From: Corinectria fuckeliana
Taxonomy: Eukaryota; Ascomycota; Sordariomycetes; Hypocreales; Nectriaceae
Assembly: GCA_019137255.1 (NCBI GenBank)
Contig: WPDH01000357.1
Span: forward strand, 1 to 61,770
DNA: 61,770 nt
Direction of reading: 5' to 3'
Below the pieces are notes generated by a model. The model saw only the letters and a list, made by a program, of their open reading frames with translations. It was not told where the DNA came from and did not search any database. Both the position numbers and the translations under genes were made by a program. This document shows positions 1-12,601 of this stretch, piece by piece (the stretch's first letter is position 1; every line of letters starts with the position of its first letter).

Positions 1-101
<101 letters not shown>

Positions 102-235
102 CTTAACTATATAAAGTTAGCTACTACAGTAATAAGACTATAATAAAGCTATAATACTAACAGCTAGAAAATAAACATATTAATAAATCCTAAAAAGAAT
201 ATATATTAGTAATATATTTAAGACCTAAAGCTAAT

Positions 236-895
236 ATAAGCCTAATAAAAAGCCTAGAGAGAAAGCTACTTATAAAGGTGTTAAAAAGAGAAGAAAAAAA
301 GAAAGATATTACAGTCTAAAAGACTAAATAATAAATAATAAAGATTTATATAGCTGCTAATAGCTGCTAATAGCTGTTAAGTATTAGGTTTATACTAGCT
401 TTTAGCTACTAATAACTATACTACTAGCTAACTTACTAACAGCTAGCTAACTTACTAACAGCTAGTTTTACTCACTTAAAATTCTAAGCTTTTAGCTATA
501 ACTGTAAAGCAACTTAAACTCACCTAGCTAGTATAATTTTAATACTTAACTACTTTACTCTTATAGTAAATTAAGCGCTTAACATCTAGTTAACTATTTC
601 TCTCTTTTTTACCTCTTTTTTCCCTTTTTATTCCCCTTTTCTTTCTTTTCTCTTTTTTTCTTTCCCTCTTTTTAACTTTTTTTCTAGCCCTTTAGGAAAT
701 AAGATAACTCTAGTCCTAGTAAAAGGACTATTTACTTACATATAGTAATAATATAAGAGGCCTAACCTAGGTCTACTATATAAAGAATACAGGTTTTTAT
801 CTAATTTTATAGTTTTTTTTATATCTATATAAAATAAAAGTACTATTTACCTTCTAGGTTTATAAAGTATAAAATAAATAAAAAATAAATAAAAT
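236..895 (+). repeat. Left arm of an inverted repeat shared with the right flank
   Basis: This segment matches the reverse complement of about 55345-55970. Shared blocks include the pyrimidine-rich run at 595-690, the stretch around 685-735 containing TTTCTAGCCCTTTAG, and 785-880 containing ATAAAAGTACTATTTACC. Differences are mainly G/A and C/T. It looks like two decayed copies of one element, perhaps an LTR, in opposite orientations. The left arm is slightly longer because of an internal duplication near 425-465. Confidence 0.75.
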
Positions 896-3800
896 TATAT
901 TAACCTAGATATTAACTCTTTTTTCCCACTTTTTCTTCTTATAAGTTATATCTTTTAACTTCTTTTTTACTTAATTTAAAGTTATTAAGTAAGTATAAAT
1001 AACTTTCTTTCTAATAAGTTATATAACTTTCTTCTTACTATTCTAATCTAGCTATTAGACTATATTAGAATTATTATTATCTTTTAAGGCTTATAGCTTA
1101 TATAGAGAAATCTTAGAAGAGAGCTTAAAGGTTATTACTAGTTAGTCTTATAAGTAACCTCTTATAAAACCTCTTAATAAATACTTTCTACTATTAGGGT
1201 TATAACTCTTATAAACTTAAGATAGTATCTAATATATATTTCTTCTTCTCTAGTTATATAGTTAAAAGAGAGCTTTATAGCTCTTATAAATAGTATTCTT
1301 AGGATAAAAAGAATAAATATAAGGCTAGTAAGAGCTATATATATCTTTTATAAGATATAAGTATTACTTAGAAAGACTAGTATTTTTACCTCTCTAAGTA
1401 TTAAGATCTTATTATTTAAATAGAAAGTTATAAAAGCTCTTATAAGGCTTACTTTTAGTTTATACTTCTTAGCTACTTTACTTAAGATAATATTACCTTC
1501 TAATCTAGTATCTAAAAGGGCTTTTATAGTATAGCTATTTATATTTTCTAAGCAGACTATAATTCTTAACAGCTTCTAATAGTAGGCTAATTTTTAGCCT
1601 TACTTATCTCTTAGGATATTAAAGTTAACCTTAAGATATACTATATTTAATACTTCTTTTAGGTTTTTTACTAATAACTCGCTTATATTAGGTTTCTTAA
1701 TATTAATAATAGTAATTTCTTTATTTTTCTCTGTTAGAAATTTACTAAAGTAAAAAGGTTAACTTAAGAGAGAGCTACTATTTTAGTCTATCTTATTATT
1801 TTAGATTCTTAAGATATTTATCTTATAATAAGATACTTTTAAGTTATAATACTTTTTAGCTTCTATTAGATTTAGTGCTTTAAGAAATAATAAGTGTATT
1901 ATAAGGTTACTATTAGGCTTAGTTAGCTTTTTATACTAGTTTATAAACTTAGTATTTATAATACTTTTTGCTATTATTATTACTTCTTTTATAAGAGTGT
2001 AAGTAATATTTAGGTTAATTACTATAAGCTAAGAGATTAGAATTAAGATCTTCTTAGAATAGAATTTATCTCTAATATATAACCTAGCTGTTAATAAAGC
2101 TTTCTTCTTATTTATAAATTACTACTAAAATATCTTTATAAAAAACTTCTTATTAGTAATTTTTTAATCTCTTATAGACTAATAGGCTAGTAGATAAGGT
2201 TATACTACTACTTTAATAGGCAGTCTATTATTATTAACTTTTTTTATTTTAGCCCTTTTAGCTATAAGATTAGTACTAATATTATTAGTTAAGATTAGGT
2301 TATCTAAGCTGTTATTAATTACTAAGAGGTCTTTTAATATAAAGATAGTATTAGCTTAAATAGTAATATTAATATCTAAATAGCTTAGTCTTTCTAAAGA
2401 GATATTAAAGCTTAGCTTAGTATATCTTATAAGCTATTTAGCTTCTTAAGATATAGTATTTTATAACTTAAAGTTAAATACTATCTTTTATATCTTATTA
2501 GCCTACTTATAGGTATAACACCTAGAGAAGTATTTAATTTACTAAATAACTAGTCTTTTAGTATAAGAATTATTTATATACTATACTAGAATTTAAAAAG
2601 AGATAAGAATTTTCTTATTACTAATTTAAAGTATACTAGTAAGAGGTAAGTAAGTAGTATACTCTAACTAGTTATCTTTTAGATAATATAAATACTAGTC
2701 TAAATAGTATTTTTACTTTTTATAATACTAGTATACTTATAGCTTTTAGTTAAATCCTCTTATAGTATTTATATTAAATTAGTGCTTCTTATATATATAA
2801 TCTAATATATTTATATATATATATAATTAGTTAAGATATTTTTTATATCTTTCTAGGCCTACTAGTAGAGAACCTAACTATAAAGTAAGATAATATTTTC
2901 TTTTTATATTTTTATATTTTATACTATATTTATAAAAAGGTCCTTTATAAGCTTTAATAACTTATTAACTTAAGGATTAATTTTAGATAGATTAATTACT
3001 CTTTTAGCTAGTAGGAAAGATATATAAGATTAGGTGGTAACTAGCTAGTAGAAGAGTTAAAGATTAGCTAAGAGCTGTAAAAAAGGTTAAGTAGAGCTAA
3101 TATAATAAGCTAAAGCTATTCTAGTATCTAAAAACCCTTTTAGGATTTTAAATAGCTCTTTATAGCTTAAATTAGCTAGTTCTTTAAGTGTCTTTCTGCT
3201 CTAGTTATATAAGAGTTTAATAATTTTATTTAGTATAGTATTATAAAAAGATTAAGCGTAAGTTAAAAAGAAACTCTAAGATATTAGATTAATTATTTTA
3301 TAGAGATATTAATACTTACTTATCTAATAAAGTATCTTATAGTAGTTTTTAGTAGTAAGATACTAGCTATTAAGACAGCTTAACCTAGTAATAAGAGATT
3401 TCTATTAGTTTTAATCTTAAAAATAAAAGATCTTTTATAAGTTCTTTTTAGCTTTCTCTTAGCTATACTTATCTATTATATACTTAACTTATTACTAAAC
3501 TATAAGGTTAGAGTATTAAGTAAAGTAGATATCTTATTTATCTTTAGTAATATTATAACTATTTATATATAACTTAAAGCTTATAAGAAAATTAGTTATA
3601 TTAAGCCTTATAAATTACTAGTAGAAAAGAAAGATAAGTCTCTAAGACTTTATAGATAGTAACTTCTTAATAAGCTTAGTTAGAAAGTAATATAACCTAA
3701 GATTAGTTAGAGAGGGTATTAAAGTTATAGTCTTAATAAGAGTTAAGAATCCTAAGAGAGTTATAATAGTAAGTATAAGACTAAAAAAAAGAGAATTAAA

Positions 3801-5564
3801 AGAAGTTAACTTACTTAAAAGTATTATATCTAATAGTTATAAGAATTATTATCTCTTTCTGCCTCTTAGCTTAAAAAGTATAAGTAGAATTATCTTTAGC
3901 TTAAAGGTTTTCTAGTTAAGTTAAAAAGGTAACTTACTAGTAGTTATAGTTCTTCTGTTTAAAACTTAGTTATAGTTAGATAATAATAAGACTAATAAGA
4001 CTAAGAGTATTACTATAAGGTTTATTATAAAGATCTATATAATAATAAGTCTTATACTAAGAGTAATTTCTAGTTATCTTAAGGTTTTTAAAAGTAAGAT
4101 TCTTAGTAATAGCTTTCTCTGCTTTTATACTTGCTTTATATAGTATTTAATTTTTAAGTTCTCTAGTAAGACTAGCCTTTCTAACTTAAGTAAAGCTTTT
4201 ACTAGTAACTATTATTTTTTAGTATTTACTTTAACCTTATATAGTCTTAATTTTAAAAAGTATTAAAATAGTTTTATATTTATTATTAAATATTATTTAA
4301 TATTATTTAGTAAGTAAAAAGAATTTATAAAATTATTATTAATCTTCTTAATAAAAAGCTTTTACTATTCTAAAAGTATTAAATCTAATAAGATAGTACT
4401 ACTTAATAGTCTTTAAGGATTTAAGGCTAGGTATAAGATTAGTTTTAAAGTCTTATTTTCTCTCTTTTTTTAATACTATTTATTATCTTTAAGTATCTCT
4501 CTCTCTCCTCTTTTAGCTCTTATCTAGTGTATTAGGCTTTAATAGTAGCTAAAAGGTGCTTATTAGTATAACTAGGTCTTATAACCTAGCTATACTAACT
4601 TATTATCTTACTATAACCTCTAAATTTATTAGCAGAGAATATAATTAGTATAAACTAACTACCTAACTAAAACTATCAGCTTAAAAGAGGAGATATATAA
4701 ATAAGATCACAGCTTAAGTAATTATAAAAGATATAAAACAGATTAGACTGCTTTTAAGTATTAAATTTAATACTTTAAAAGGCAATCTAGCTAATAAGAA
4801 TAAGAATAAATAATAAGAGCTGTTATAATAGCTAGGTAAGATAAGATAAAAAGTGATAAAAGGTAGGATTAAAATTAAAAAGGGAAAAAGTATTATCTTC
4901 TATTAAGATTAGGTAAGATAACCACTTTAAGTAGTAACTACTAGCAGCTAAGCCTTATATATATTAAAACTCTTATACTAATTAGTACTATTATAATAGC
5001 TGTTTATAAAGGTATTAATAATATCTAGCTGCTTAGCTTTAAGGTTAAATCAGGCTATAATAGCTATAAGCACCTAAAATAATCTACTAGCTAAAATAGC
5101 TATATAAGTCTTCTTATAATTAAAAGGCTAAAAATCCTCTTATATATATAGCTAGGCTTTAAATTTAATAAGAAACTTATACTTATTAAATTTATATTTA
5201 AAAATCTAAGTTACTAAAAGAGGCTTTTATATCTAATCTCTTAAGATAGCTTTAAAGGTTTCTTAGTCTTATAGGCTTTTTATTTCTCTTTTAGTAACCT
5301 GCTTAAATTAAGAACTAAAAGAGTGTGATTTAAGGTTCTTATAGGTTTTTAGCTCTAGTAGAAGTAATTATTTATATAGCTTTTTCTCTCTTTTGTTAAA
5401 AAAGAAGGTAAAAAATAATACTAAGGTATTAGCAGGTCTAGTAAGGTCCTAATATTAAGTAGATTAGTAAGAGAGCAGCTCCTAATAGGCTTAACCTCTT
5501 AGTCTTAGCTGCTTAGTTATCTAAGAAGGTAAACTAAAACTTAAATCTCTAGAAGGAAAAGAGT

Positions 5565-5745
5565 TTAGTTTCTTATTATTATTAGAGGTGTTATTATTAT
5601 TAGCCTTATTATCTTTATTATTAAGACTATTATTTTTATTAGACTTGTTATTTTTATTATTAAAGCTATTATCTTTATTAGACTTATTATTATTATTATT
5701 AGAGCTGTTATTTTTATTAGAGCTGTTATCTTTATAGCTTAATAA
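5565..5745. repeat. Imperfect TTATTATTAG/GAGCTGTTA low-complexity tandem repeat
   Basis: Alternating units built from TTATTATTAT, TTTTTATTAGA and GAGCTGTTATC recur through this stretch. It looks like a degenerate simple repeat inside the RIP-affected block, possibly a former Asn/Ser-rich linker of the retroelement on the minus strand. Confidence 0.55.
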
Positions 5746-6339
5746 TAAGCTAAAAAATAAGCTCTTCTTAAGGCTTAGTAAGAGGTTATCTAGTAGATAA
5801 GCTATAAAGTATTATATAAGTAAGATAGTTACTTAAGGTATAAAGTATAGTCTCTTATAGTTAGGATTATTATTATTTAGGCTACTAATAGTAGCTTTTT
5901 TATTAGGGTTTTTAACTAGCTGATTATCTAGTTATTTAAAGGCTTAAGTAATCTTAATTGTTAACCTGACTTTTTTATTATTAGTTTAAAAGCAGCTAGC
6001 TTTATAAGCCTAAATATTATTATCTTTAGAGTTAGATTTAATAAGTGCTAACAGCTGTAAGTTAATAGAGATAGCTAAGGCTCTAATTAGGGTAGAGTAA
6101 TCCTTTAAGTTATAAAAAATACTCTTATTAAAAGTCATATTATAAATCTTTTAGACTTTTAACCTTTTTAAGATTTAAATCCTAAAAATATTATACAAAT
6201 TATACCTAATAAGATAGCTCTTTTTTATATAAAAAGAGGTCTTTAAATCTCACCTTTAGGTACTCTTAAGAGCTTTCTTAGTTAAGAGATAAGCTTTATA
6301 TTTATAAGCTTTTAAATGTAAGATATTAGGTAGAAGGTT

Positions 6340-7045
6340 TTAAGTGTAGCTAGTATTCTTTTAATAGTCTTAAAGCTAGCTATAAAGTAGCTAAAAAGAG
6401 GTTTTCTAGCTTTTAGCCTGCTAAGATAATCTATTATACAGATAGGTAGCAGCTTTTTAAGTCTCTAACTATAGCTTGTTAGAAAGATTAGCCTCTAGCT
6501 GTATTAACCTAGTCTTAGTTCTTATTACCCCTCTAGATCGCTTAGTAAGGCTATTCTAAGTAGATATATAAGAGGTAGATAGCTTATCTTAAAGCTTATA
6601 ATTTTTAACCTAGTTAGTATAATTATTACTAAAAGTAGAGTTATTATCTTAATAAATAACACAGATTATAAGGTTATATTACTGCTTAATAAAGGCCTTA
6701 ACTGCCTTAAGAGTCCTAATAATTATCTTCTAAGTAATATCTAAGTAGTAATAATATAAGATTAGAGATATAAATTTATTCTTAATAATAACTATAGCTC
6801 TTATACTATTAAAACTAGTGTTATAAATAAAAATATTAATATATATATGCTAAAACAGCCTTAAGGCCTTAGTAAGAGGTAGTCTTCTTAAGACTTACTA
6901 TATTACCTTTCCTTAGGTATAGACTTTACAGTCTATATATATAAGACTTCTAATAATAGCCCTATTAGTCTTCTTAATAAGGTTCTTAAAGGCTAGAGTG
7001 TTTAAATACCCTAGTCTAAGGTGCTAAGTTAATAAATCTAATATC
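6340..7045 (-). mobile_element. Ty1/copia retrotransposon relic: GAG-pre-integrase and integrase core (RIP-mutated)
   Basis: Read on the minus strand from 7023, one frame gives HLRLGYLN, then KNLIKKT, then DCKVYT-stop-GK. This is the GAG-pre-integrase zinc module of copia elements with His-to-Tyr and Cys-to-Tyr changes. Further along (about 6600-6420) come STSYIST-stop-NSLTKRSRGV, KTRLIQLEANL, and KAATYLYNR, which match the end of a copia integrase core (usual form ...QNGLAERSGG...TKARxxxxEA...AAxYLxNR). Stops fall where Gln and Trp are expected, as C-to-T mutation would give. The element is dead. The rest of its gag and pol presumably lies on both sides, but I did not trace it. Confidence 0.8.
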
Positions 7046-7512
7046 TAATTAGGATAAGAGTTTACTAAGTGTATAGTAAAGACAGCTAGCTGCTTAGAGT
7101 CTTATAAGACCTTCCTAAAGTTAGTAACCTATTAATTAAATAGATTTTTTATTATAAAAACTATCTTAAGGTTTTTATTAAAGACTTAGCTAGTAGTAGA
7201 GTTCTAATTATATCTCTTTCTAATTATACACTTAAGAGATATAATATTTATATAAAAGCTAGAGATATAAGCTACTTTTTTAAGCTAAAATATCCTCTTT
7301 TTAATAGTAATAAGAATAGTATTATAGCCTAAAATAAGAGTAAGTTTCCTACTAGTAAAAATAAGCTTTAGATTATTAAAAGCTTTATATCTCTTAAAGC
7401 AGAATATATTATTATAAATATATATATCTAACCTAAAATTAAGAATAAAAAAGTCTCTAAGAGGGTAGGTTCTTATAGTTAAGAAGAAGAATAATAAGGT
7501 TATAGTTAAAAC

Positions 7513-7644
7513 AGGTTGCTAACTATCTTATTAACTAGTAGGAGTAGGTTACTAACTGTCTTATTAACTAGTAAGAGCAGATTATTAATTGCCTTATTAA
7601 CTAGTAGAAGCAGGTTACTAATCTCTCTATTAACTAGTAAGGTT
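7513..7644. repeat. Four tandem copies of a 33-bp unit
   Basis: Units begin AGGTTGCTAACTAT / AGGTTACTAACTGT / AGATTATTAATTGC / AGGTTACTAATCTC, and each continues with CTTATTAACTAGTA or a close variant. The 33-bp period is eleven codons, consistent with a repeated linker in the ancestral retroelement polyprotein. Differences between units are mostly transitions. Confidence 0.8.
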
Positions 7645-9192
7645 TAATATTCTTATTAGGATACTTATAAAAGCAGAGCTGTAAATACTCTTAGTATTAA
7701 ACTAATCCTTCTTTTCTAATCTCTTAGAGGCTAAAATAGCTTTCTTAATCTTATCTCTTATATTAAAGCTTAAAATAAGCTTCTAATCTGCTTAGGCTTA
7801 AAGTTTTAGATCTAGCTTTTAGTTAGATATATAAATTAAAGAGTTAAAATAAGAGTATTATATATACTAGTGTTTTTCCCTTTTAATATAAGTTAGTAAG
7901 GCTTTTTTACCCTTAGATCCTAATTTTCCTAACTAGCTAGACTAGTCTTATACTAGGTCTTTTATATTATTTAGGTTTTCTTAGAAATAAGAAAAAGCCT
8001 TTCTGCTAGCTATTATCTTAGCTAGTAGTTACTTAATAAAGATTTTACTAATCTTAAAGCTATTAAGAATATCTTTTTACTAGTTAGAGAGAGTAAAAAC
8101 ACTCTTAGTCTTAATAAATTACGTCTAATAGTTAGAAAAAGCAGGGTTAACTAGTCTAACAGCCTAAAGAAAGTAATAGGTTAGTTATATCTCTTATATA
8201 TTAGAAATCTAAGCCTTAATAGCTTTAAAAAGGATTTTCTGCTAAGAAGAGACTTATTTAGAGGTTTTCTTCTTATTAATAGACTAAAAGATCTTATAGT
8301 AGTATTCTATAAGGTTCTGTTTAATAGCCTAGTTTATAAGCCTAATCTAGGCTTAAAAGAGAATTAATTTCTTAGCTATATTATTTTTATTCTTAATAGT
8401 AATATAGAAATTTCTTATAGTCTTTAAGATATAATTCTAAATAGCTAAAAAGGCCTTCTTCTAATCCTAATAGGTATATAAGTTAGTCTAATACTAATAA
8501 TTAAGAAATTTAAAAGCCTTAAATTAATTTTTATTAAGGTTTTTATAGCTTTTAGTTATAACTTTAACTATTAAAAAGATAGGCTTTTTTAGCTTTATAA
8601 TAGCTTTCTTTTTATCCTCTAAGAGATTAATTAGATCCTAGATATTATTAGCCTTAGCATATTTCTTAATAATACTAATCTATTATTTCTAGTTACTAGA
8701 GCTCTTAAGAGTAACTTAAGAAAAGGCTTTAAAATTAGAGGAATTTATAAGCTTTACCTTAGTATATAAGAAAGCTTAAAAACTATAACTAGATAATAAT
8801 TCTTAATAAGAATTATAATATTAATAAATCAGAAAAAATAATAATCTTAGCTAAGAATTATAATAATAATACTATTAGGAAAAAAGGTATTAATAGCAGT
8901 TAAATTAGGTTATATAAACTAAGCTTATAACTATTATAAAGTAGAGATTAAATCTTAAGGTAAAAAGCTCTTAATTTCCTAGCTAAAAGAGAAATAAATT
9001 AAGAGTCTAAATATATTAATTTAGGCTCTTAGGAAATCTATAGAAGGTTATAAAAAGTTAGCTACCTTTATTATTAGTAAGGCTAGAGTTATAATAATTA
9101 TTATAAGGTTAGGCCACCTATAGGTTATCTAGGTAGTGATATTAATAATCAGAAGGTTATAGTAATATCCTTAATAATCCTGAATACCGATT

Positions 9193-10751
9193 ATGATTCC
9201 GAAATGCGACACAACCAGCATTATTCACACCAGACTCCGCCAGACATCCACGACGACGACCACTCTAAACTCGAATGACATGCCATTAAGCCAACCTAAT
9301 CTTGACTCCAGTTTTGAGCAGATTGCGGAGCACTTTGGCATTGCGATGGATGATGAACTTGTCACGAAGGCGCTGACGCTTTTCTTCAAGTGGCAGTATC
9401 CTCAGTTCATGTTCATCTACCGTGAGGCTTTTTTGCGAGATCACCTTGGAGACCGTCACAACTGCAAATATTGGTCGTCAGCTTTGCTTTTTTTCGGTCT
9501 GCGCACTAGGGTTGCTCATGTCACCCAACAGTCTCCAGCGGCGTTCGAGTGAGCAATTTTTTAGTGCAGCCGAGACAATGGTGATTGTCTTTGGTTTTGC
9601 CCGGCCTTCCATCGCTACAGTTCAGGCATTCCTTTGTCTAGCTTTTTACGAAATTGGCCGAGGAAATTTGTCAAAGAGCTGGGGATTCTCAGGTATGCGT
9701 GTATGCTACTGCATCTTAACAATACTGACCTGCCAAGGCGTCGCCTTTCGCATGGCTCAAGACCTCGGATTTCAGAGAGATCCCAAGTTTTGGATTTCAT
9801 GCGACACATCCCTGGCTACAACCGAGGATATCGAGATTCGTCGACGGATCTTCTGGGGTTGTTATTCTTCGGACAAACTGATTAGTCTCATTCTGGGCCG
9901 ACCAGTATATTTCACGCATGACGATGTAGAGGTCGAAAGCCTAGAAAGACTGCCGTAAGGCTCCAAACCCGCTCCAAATTGCCATCTGACAAGCGTAGGG
10001 ATTTTCCGGAGTTGGAATATTGGCTCCCAATCGGCTTCGACAGCCAGCAGGGAGACTTCGGTGAGACTAAGCCGCTTGTCCCATGCTTTCAAAAACAAAT
10101 CGAATTATCCCGAATTATTGAACAGATGCTTGCAGCCATGTCGTCTTCACGGAAGACCCCGCAGGACCCCCAAGCATACCAGGATTGTTTGCAAAATCTG
10201 AATCTAGAAATGGCCCGGTGGCAAGCGTCACTGCCAGATTGTGCAAAGTGGAACAAATGGGAGCCCCCCAGTGCTGTCTTGATCCCTAGTGTGCCAGGTC
10301 TACAGTACGTGATCCTGCTGTCCTCGTTACTCCAGCTGACGTGCTCTAGCTTGCTCTTCCATGGTACCCGCATCGCAATGGACTTTGATGCGGCGGCTCT
10401 GGAAATTTCGGCCCCCGAGCAGCAGACTTTTCGAGATCATTGCGTCTCATCTGCTCAAGACATCATTTCACTGGTGCGTCGGTACAGGTCACAGTATGGG
10501 CTTCGGTATGCCCCGTTTGCATTGGTTTACAGCCTCGCGCAGGCATCGCGTTGCATGTTTGTATTTGGGACTGAAGAGGAAGTCAAGTATTTATCTAAGG
10601 TGCTGGCAAAGTGTTCGAGTACATGGGAGATTGGTCATCAGCTAGGAAATTAATCGATTGCATTCTGGCATTTCCTTCAAGTTATGCTGCCCTAATTAAA
10701 CCCGAGAAATTGCAAGCCCTGCATCTAGACCTGATCGAAGGACTCGGGTGA
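9193..10751 (+). pseudogene. Truncated fungal Zn2Cys6-type transcription factor (middle homology region only)
   Basis: The protein resembles the fungal-specific TF regulatory domain: FKWQYPQFMFIYREAF near the start, then a WSSALLFSVCALG helix, a VAFRMAQDLGF helix and ARKLIDCIL near the end. No Zn2Cys6 DNA-binding domain is present, and the gene begins at the border of the AT-rich block, so the 5' end seems lost. Two introns fit the homology: 9693-9737 and 9955-9998; the second joins ERLP to DFPELEYW. The frame breaks at a seven-T run (9488-9494), where one extra base must be skipped, and again near 10600-10617, where the expected EYMGDWSSARK lies in another frame. The last frame ends at 10751, overlapping the 3' end of the next gene. 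Base-calling error at the T run is possible; the second break is not in a homopolymer. Confidence 0.7.
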
Positions 10752-11955
10752 GCTTCTGTACATCATCCAAGTTGTTGTAGAAGCCAAAAGAAACCCGAAT
10801 ACCAAGACGATAAGGAGTCACAATTATCCCGCAGTTTCTCAGATGATCCATCCACTTTGAATCGTGAAGGTCCAGCACATAAAGATGTGGTGCATGTTCC
10901 TTGTGACTATCAGGCCCAACAATCTTGACACCCAGTTGCTTACAGTCGTGACGGAGTGCATCACCAAGGCTGTAGAGGTGGGACTCGACATTTTCAGGGC
11001 CGAGGACATCGAGATAGAAAGTAAGATATGCCTTTGCGACCGCTGCCGCAATGAGATTGAGGTTGAGATGCTCGTACCGTCGAGCAGAGGGATGGTACGT
11101 GATGGGGTCATTGGGAACCAACAGATCAGCTCGCACGTTGCTCACGGCACCATAGCCAACAATGGGCGGAGTCGGGTCGACGTCGTTGATGACGGCGGGA
11201 TCAACGTGCAGGACCGCAAGGCCTATGGGACAGTGTAGGCCTTTGTGCAATGAGAATGCTGCAGCAGAGACACCCAGAGCTTGGACATCAACCGTGGCAA
11301 ACCCGACTTGTTGTGTAATGTCCGCGACGACATGGATGCCTCGAGGACGGAAGGCTGCGCAGATATCTCCAACATCATTCCATTGCCCACTGTGAAACAT
11401 GACGGAGCTCAACCCGATTGCAACCGTTCGGTCGTCCACAAAAGGGGCGAAGGTTGCTGCATTTGCGGAAACGACTTGGCCACTCTCTTTCGCTGCGGCG
11501 ATAGTAGGAATCTGACGAACCTCGAGGCCAGCCGAGCGGAAGGACATCCACTGATATGCGTGGTTCGGGTGCTCGCTATCAAGAAGTACAACGTTATCAC
11601 CCGACTCGAAGCGCAATCCACGAATGAACGACCCTAGGGCTTCAGTTGTATCGCGAGTAAAGGCGATAGTAGAAGCGTCCGTGTTGATGTAACGAGCTAC
11701 GAGTTGACGAGCCTCTTCGACAGTAGTCTGCCACTTTGGCTTAGAAAGAGTCTGATACAGAGCCTCAGAGGCGTATTTCGTGATGGCTTCATGGACGATG
11801 AGGTTGGAGGGAGGGGCAAAAGACGCATTGAGATAGGTGATGGAGGTGTTGAGCAGGGGAACGAGCTGTCGGAAAGCTGCGATGTTGGTTCCGCTAGGTA
11901 GTGCCGTCTGTCACTCTTTTGCCCCATTGGTGTGGGTGATACCGTGAGAAGGCAT
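10696..11955 (-). pseudogene. PLP-dependent class-V aminotransferase (isopenicillin-N-epimerase/kynureninase-like) with early in-frame stop
   Basis: From an ATG at 11955 one frame runs 419 codons to 10696 with a single interruption, a TGA at 11911-11913 (codon 15). Beyond it the frame is intact and conserved. TRDTTEALGSF is the PLP-phosphate loop region, ADITQQVGF carries the Asp-x-x-Gln that contacts the cofactor ring, and SLHKGLHCPIG carries the presumed Schiff-base lysine. The C-terminal domain ends near DVQKLTRVL. No ATG follows the stop before the conserved fold, and no intron of normal size removes it. The gene is either inactivated, translated from an unrecognised start, or miscalled at one base. 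It converges on the TF fragment, and its 3' end overlaps that fragment's last frame. Substrate unknown. Confidence 0.65.
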
Positions 11956-12601
11956 TGTGAAGGAAATGGTTCAATAACAAGTAGTGATGGAGAGTCGAGA
12001 AAGTGAAATTCAACTTATCGACAACCATGCTATGACTCGGCTATTTGTAACTTGTCATCCCGGTCCACGGAGGCCATTGCGGTCAGATTCATTCGCATGT
12101 GCACCGTCCTCGCCAATCATATCTATAATGGAGCCTCAACTCCGTGTTCTATCTGGACTCAAGAAATGACTGACGTGACAATCAATCACCCGTCAGCTAT
12201 GTGGAGGGACAACTCCGGTGCGTGTGGACCAAAACCTGCGTAATCTGTTAGCGGGCGGGAGAACGTAGTTGGACCTCCATGTGGATCCTCCGCTATCGTA
12301 GGCGCGACACGAACTTGACACTACGATTGAGCTAATTAGTAGGAAAAGTTTTCAAGAATCAGGACGTGACTCTCCCCGCGAACTTCCCGGCCAGATGCCA
12401 GGACGACGGTCGACCTGGATCTTATCTCAGAATCCTGACTGGTCAGGGTGTATGAAAAGATTACTATTAAGCTAGAGAAGATAAGGGAGGGAAGGGAGTA
12501 TTTTCCCGGGAACGAAGTTATAAAAGAAGACCACCAGCAACCCTTGGTCCTCTTCAGTCTTCACCCTCAGCAGTACCTAGAAGTTTTCCTCTGCATCCAC
12601 C
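11956..12601. promoter_or_regulatory. Divergent intergenic region, aminotransferase / permease
   Basis: The region holds the upstream sequences of two divergent genes. A pyrimidine-rich stretch (about 12540-12600: CCTCTTCAGTCTTCACCC and CCTCTGCATCCACC) directly precedes the permease ATG, as is common in fungal 5' leaders. I recognise no specific operator. Confidence 0.4.

Noticed and set aside
9955..9998. Apparent frameshift between two parts of the TF fragment
   Set aside because: A 44-nt GT-AG intron (donor GTAAGG, acceptor CGTAG) restores the frame and gives the expected family sequence, so no mutation is needed here.
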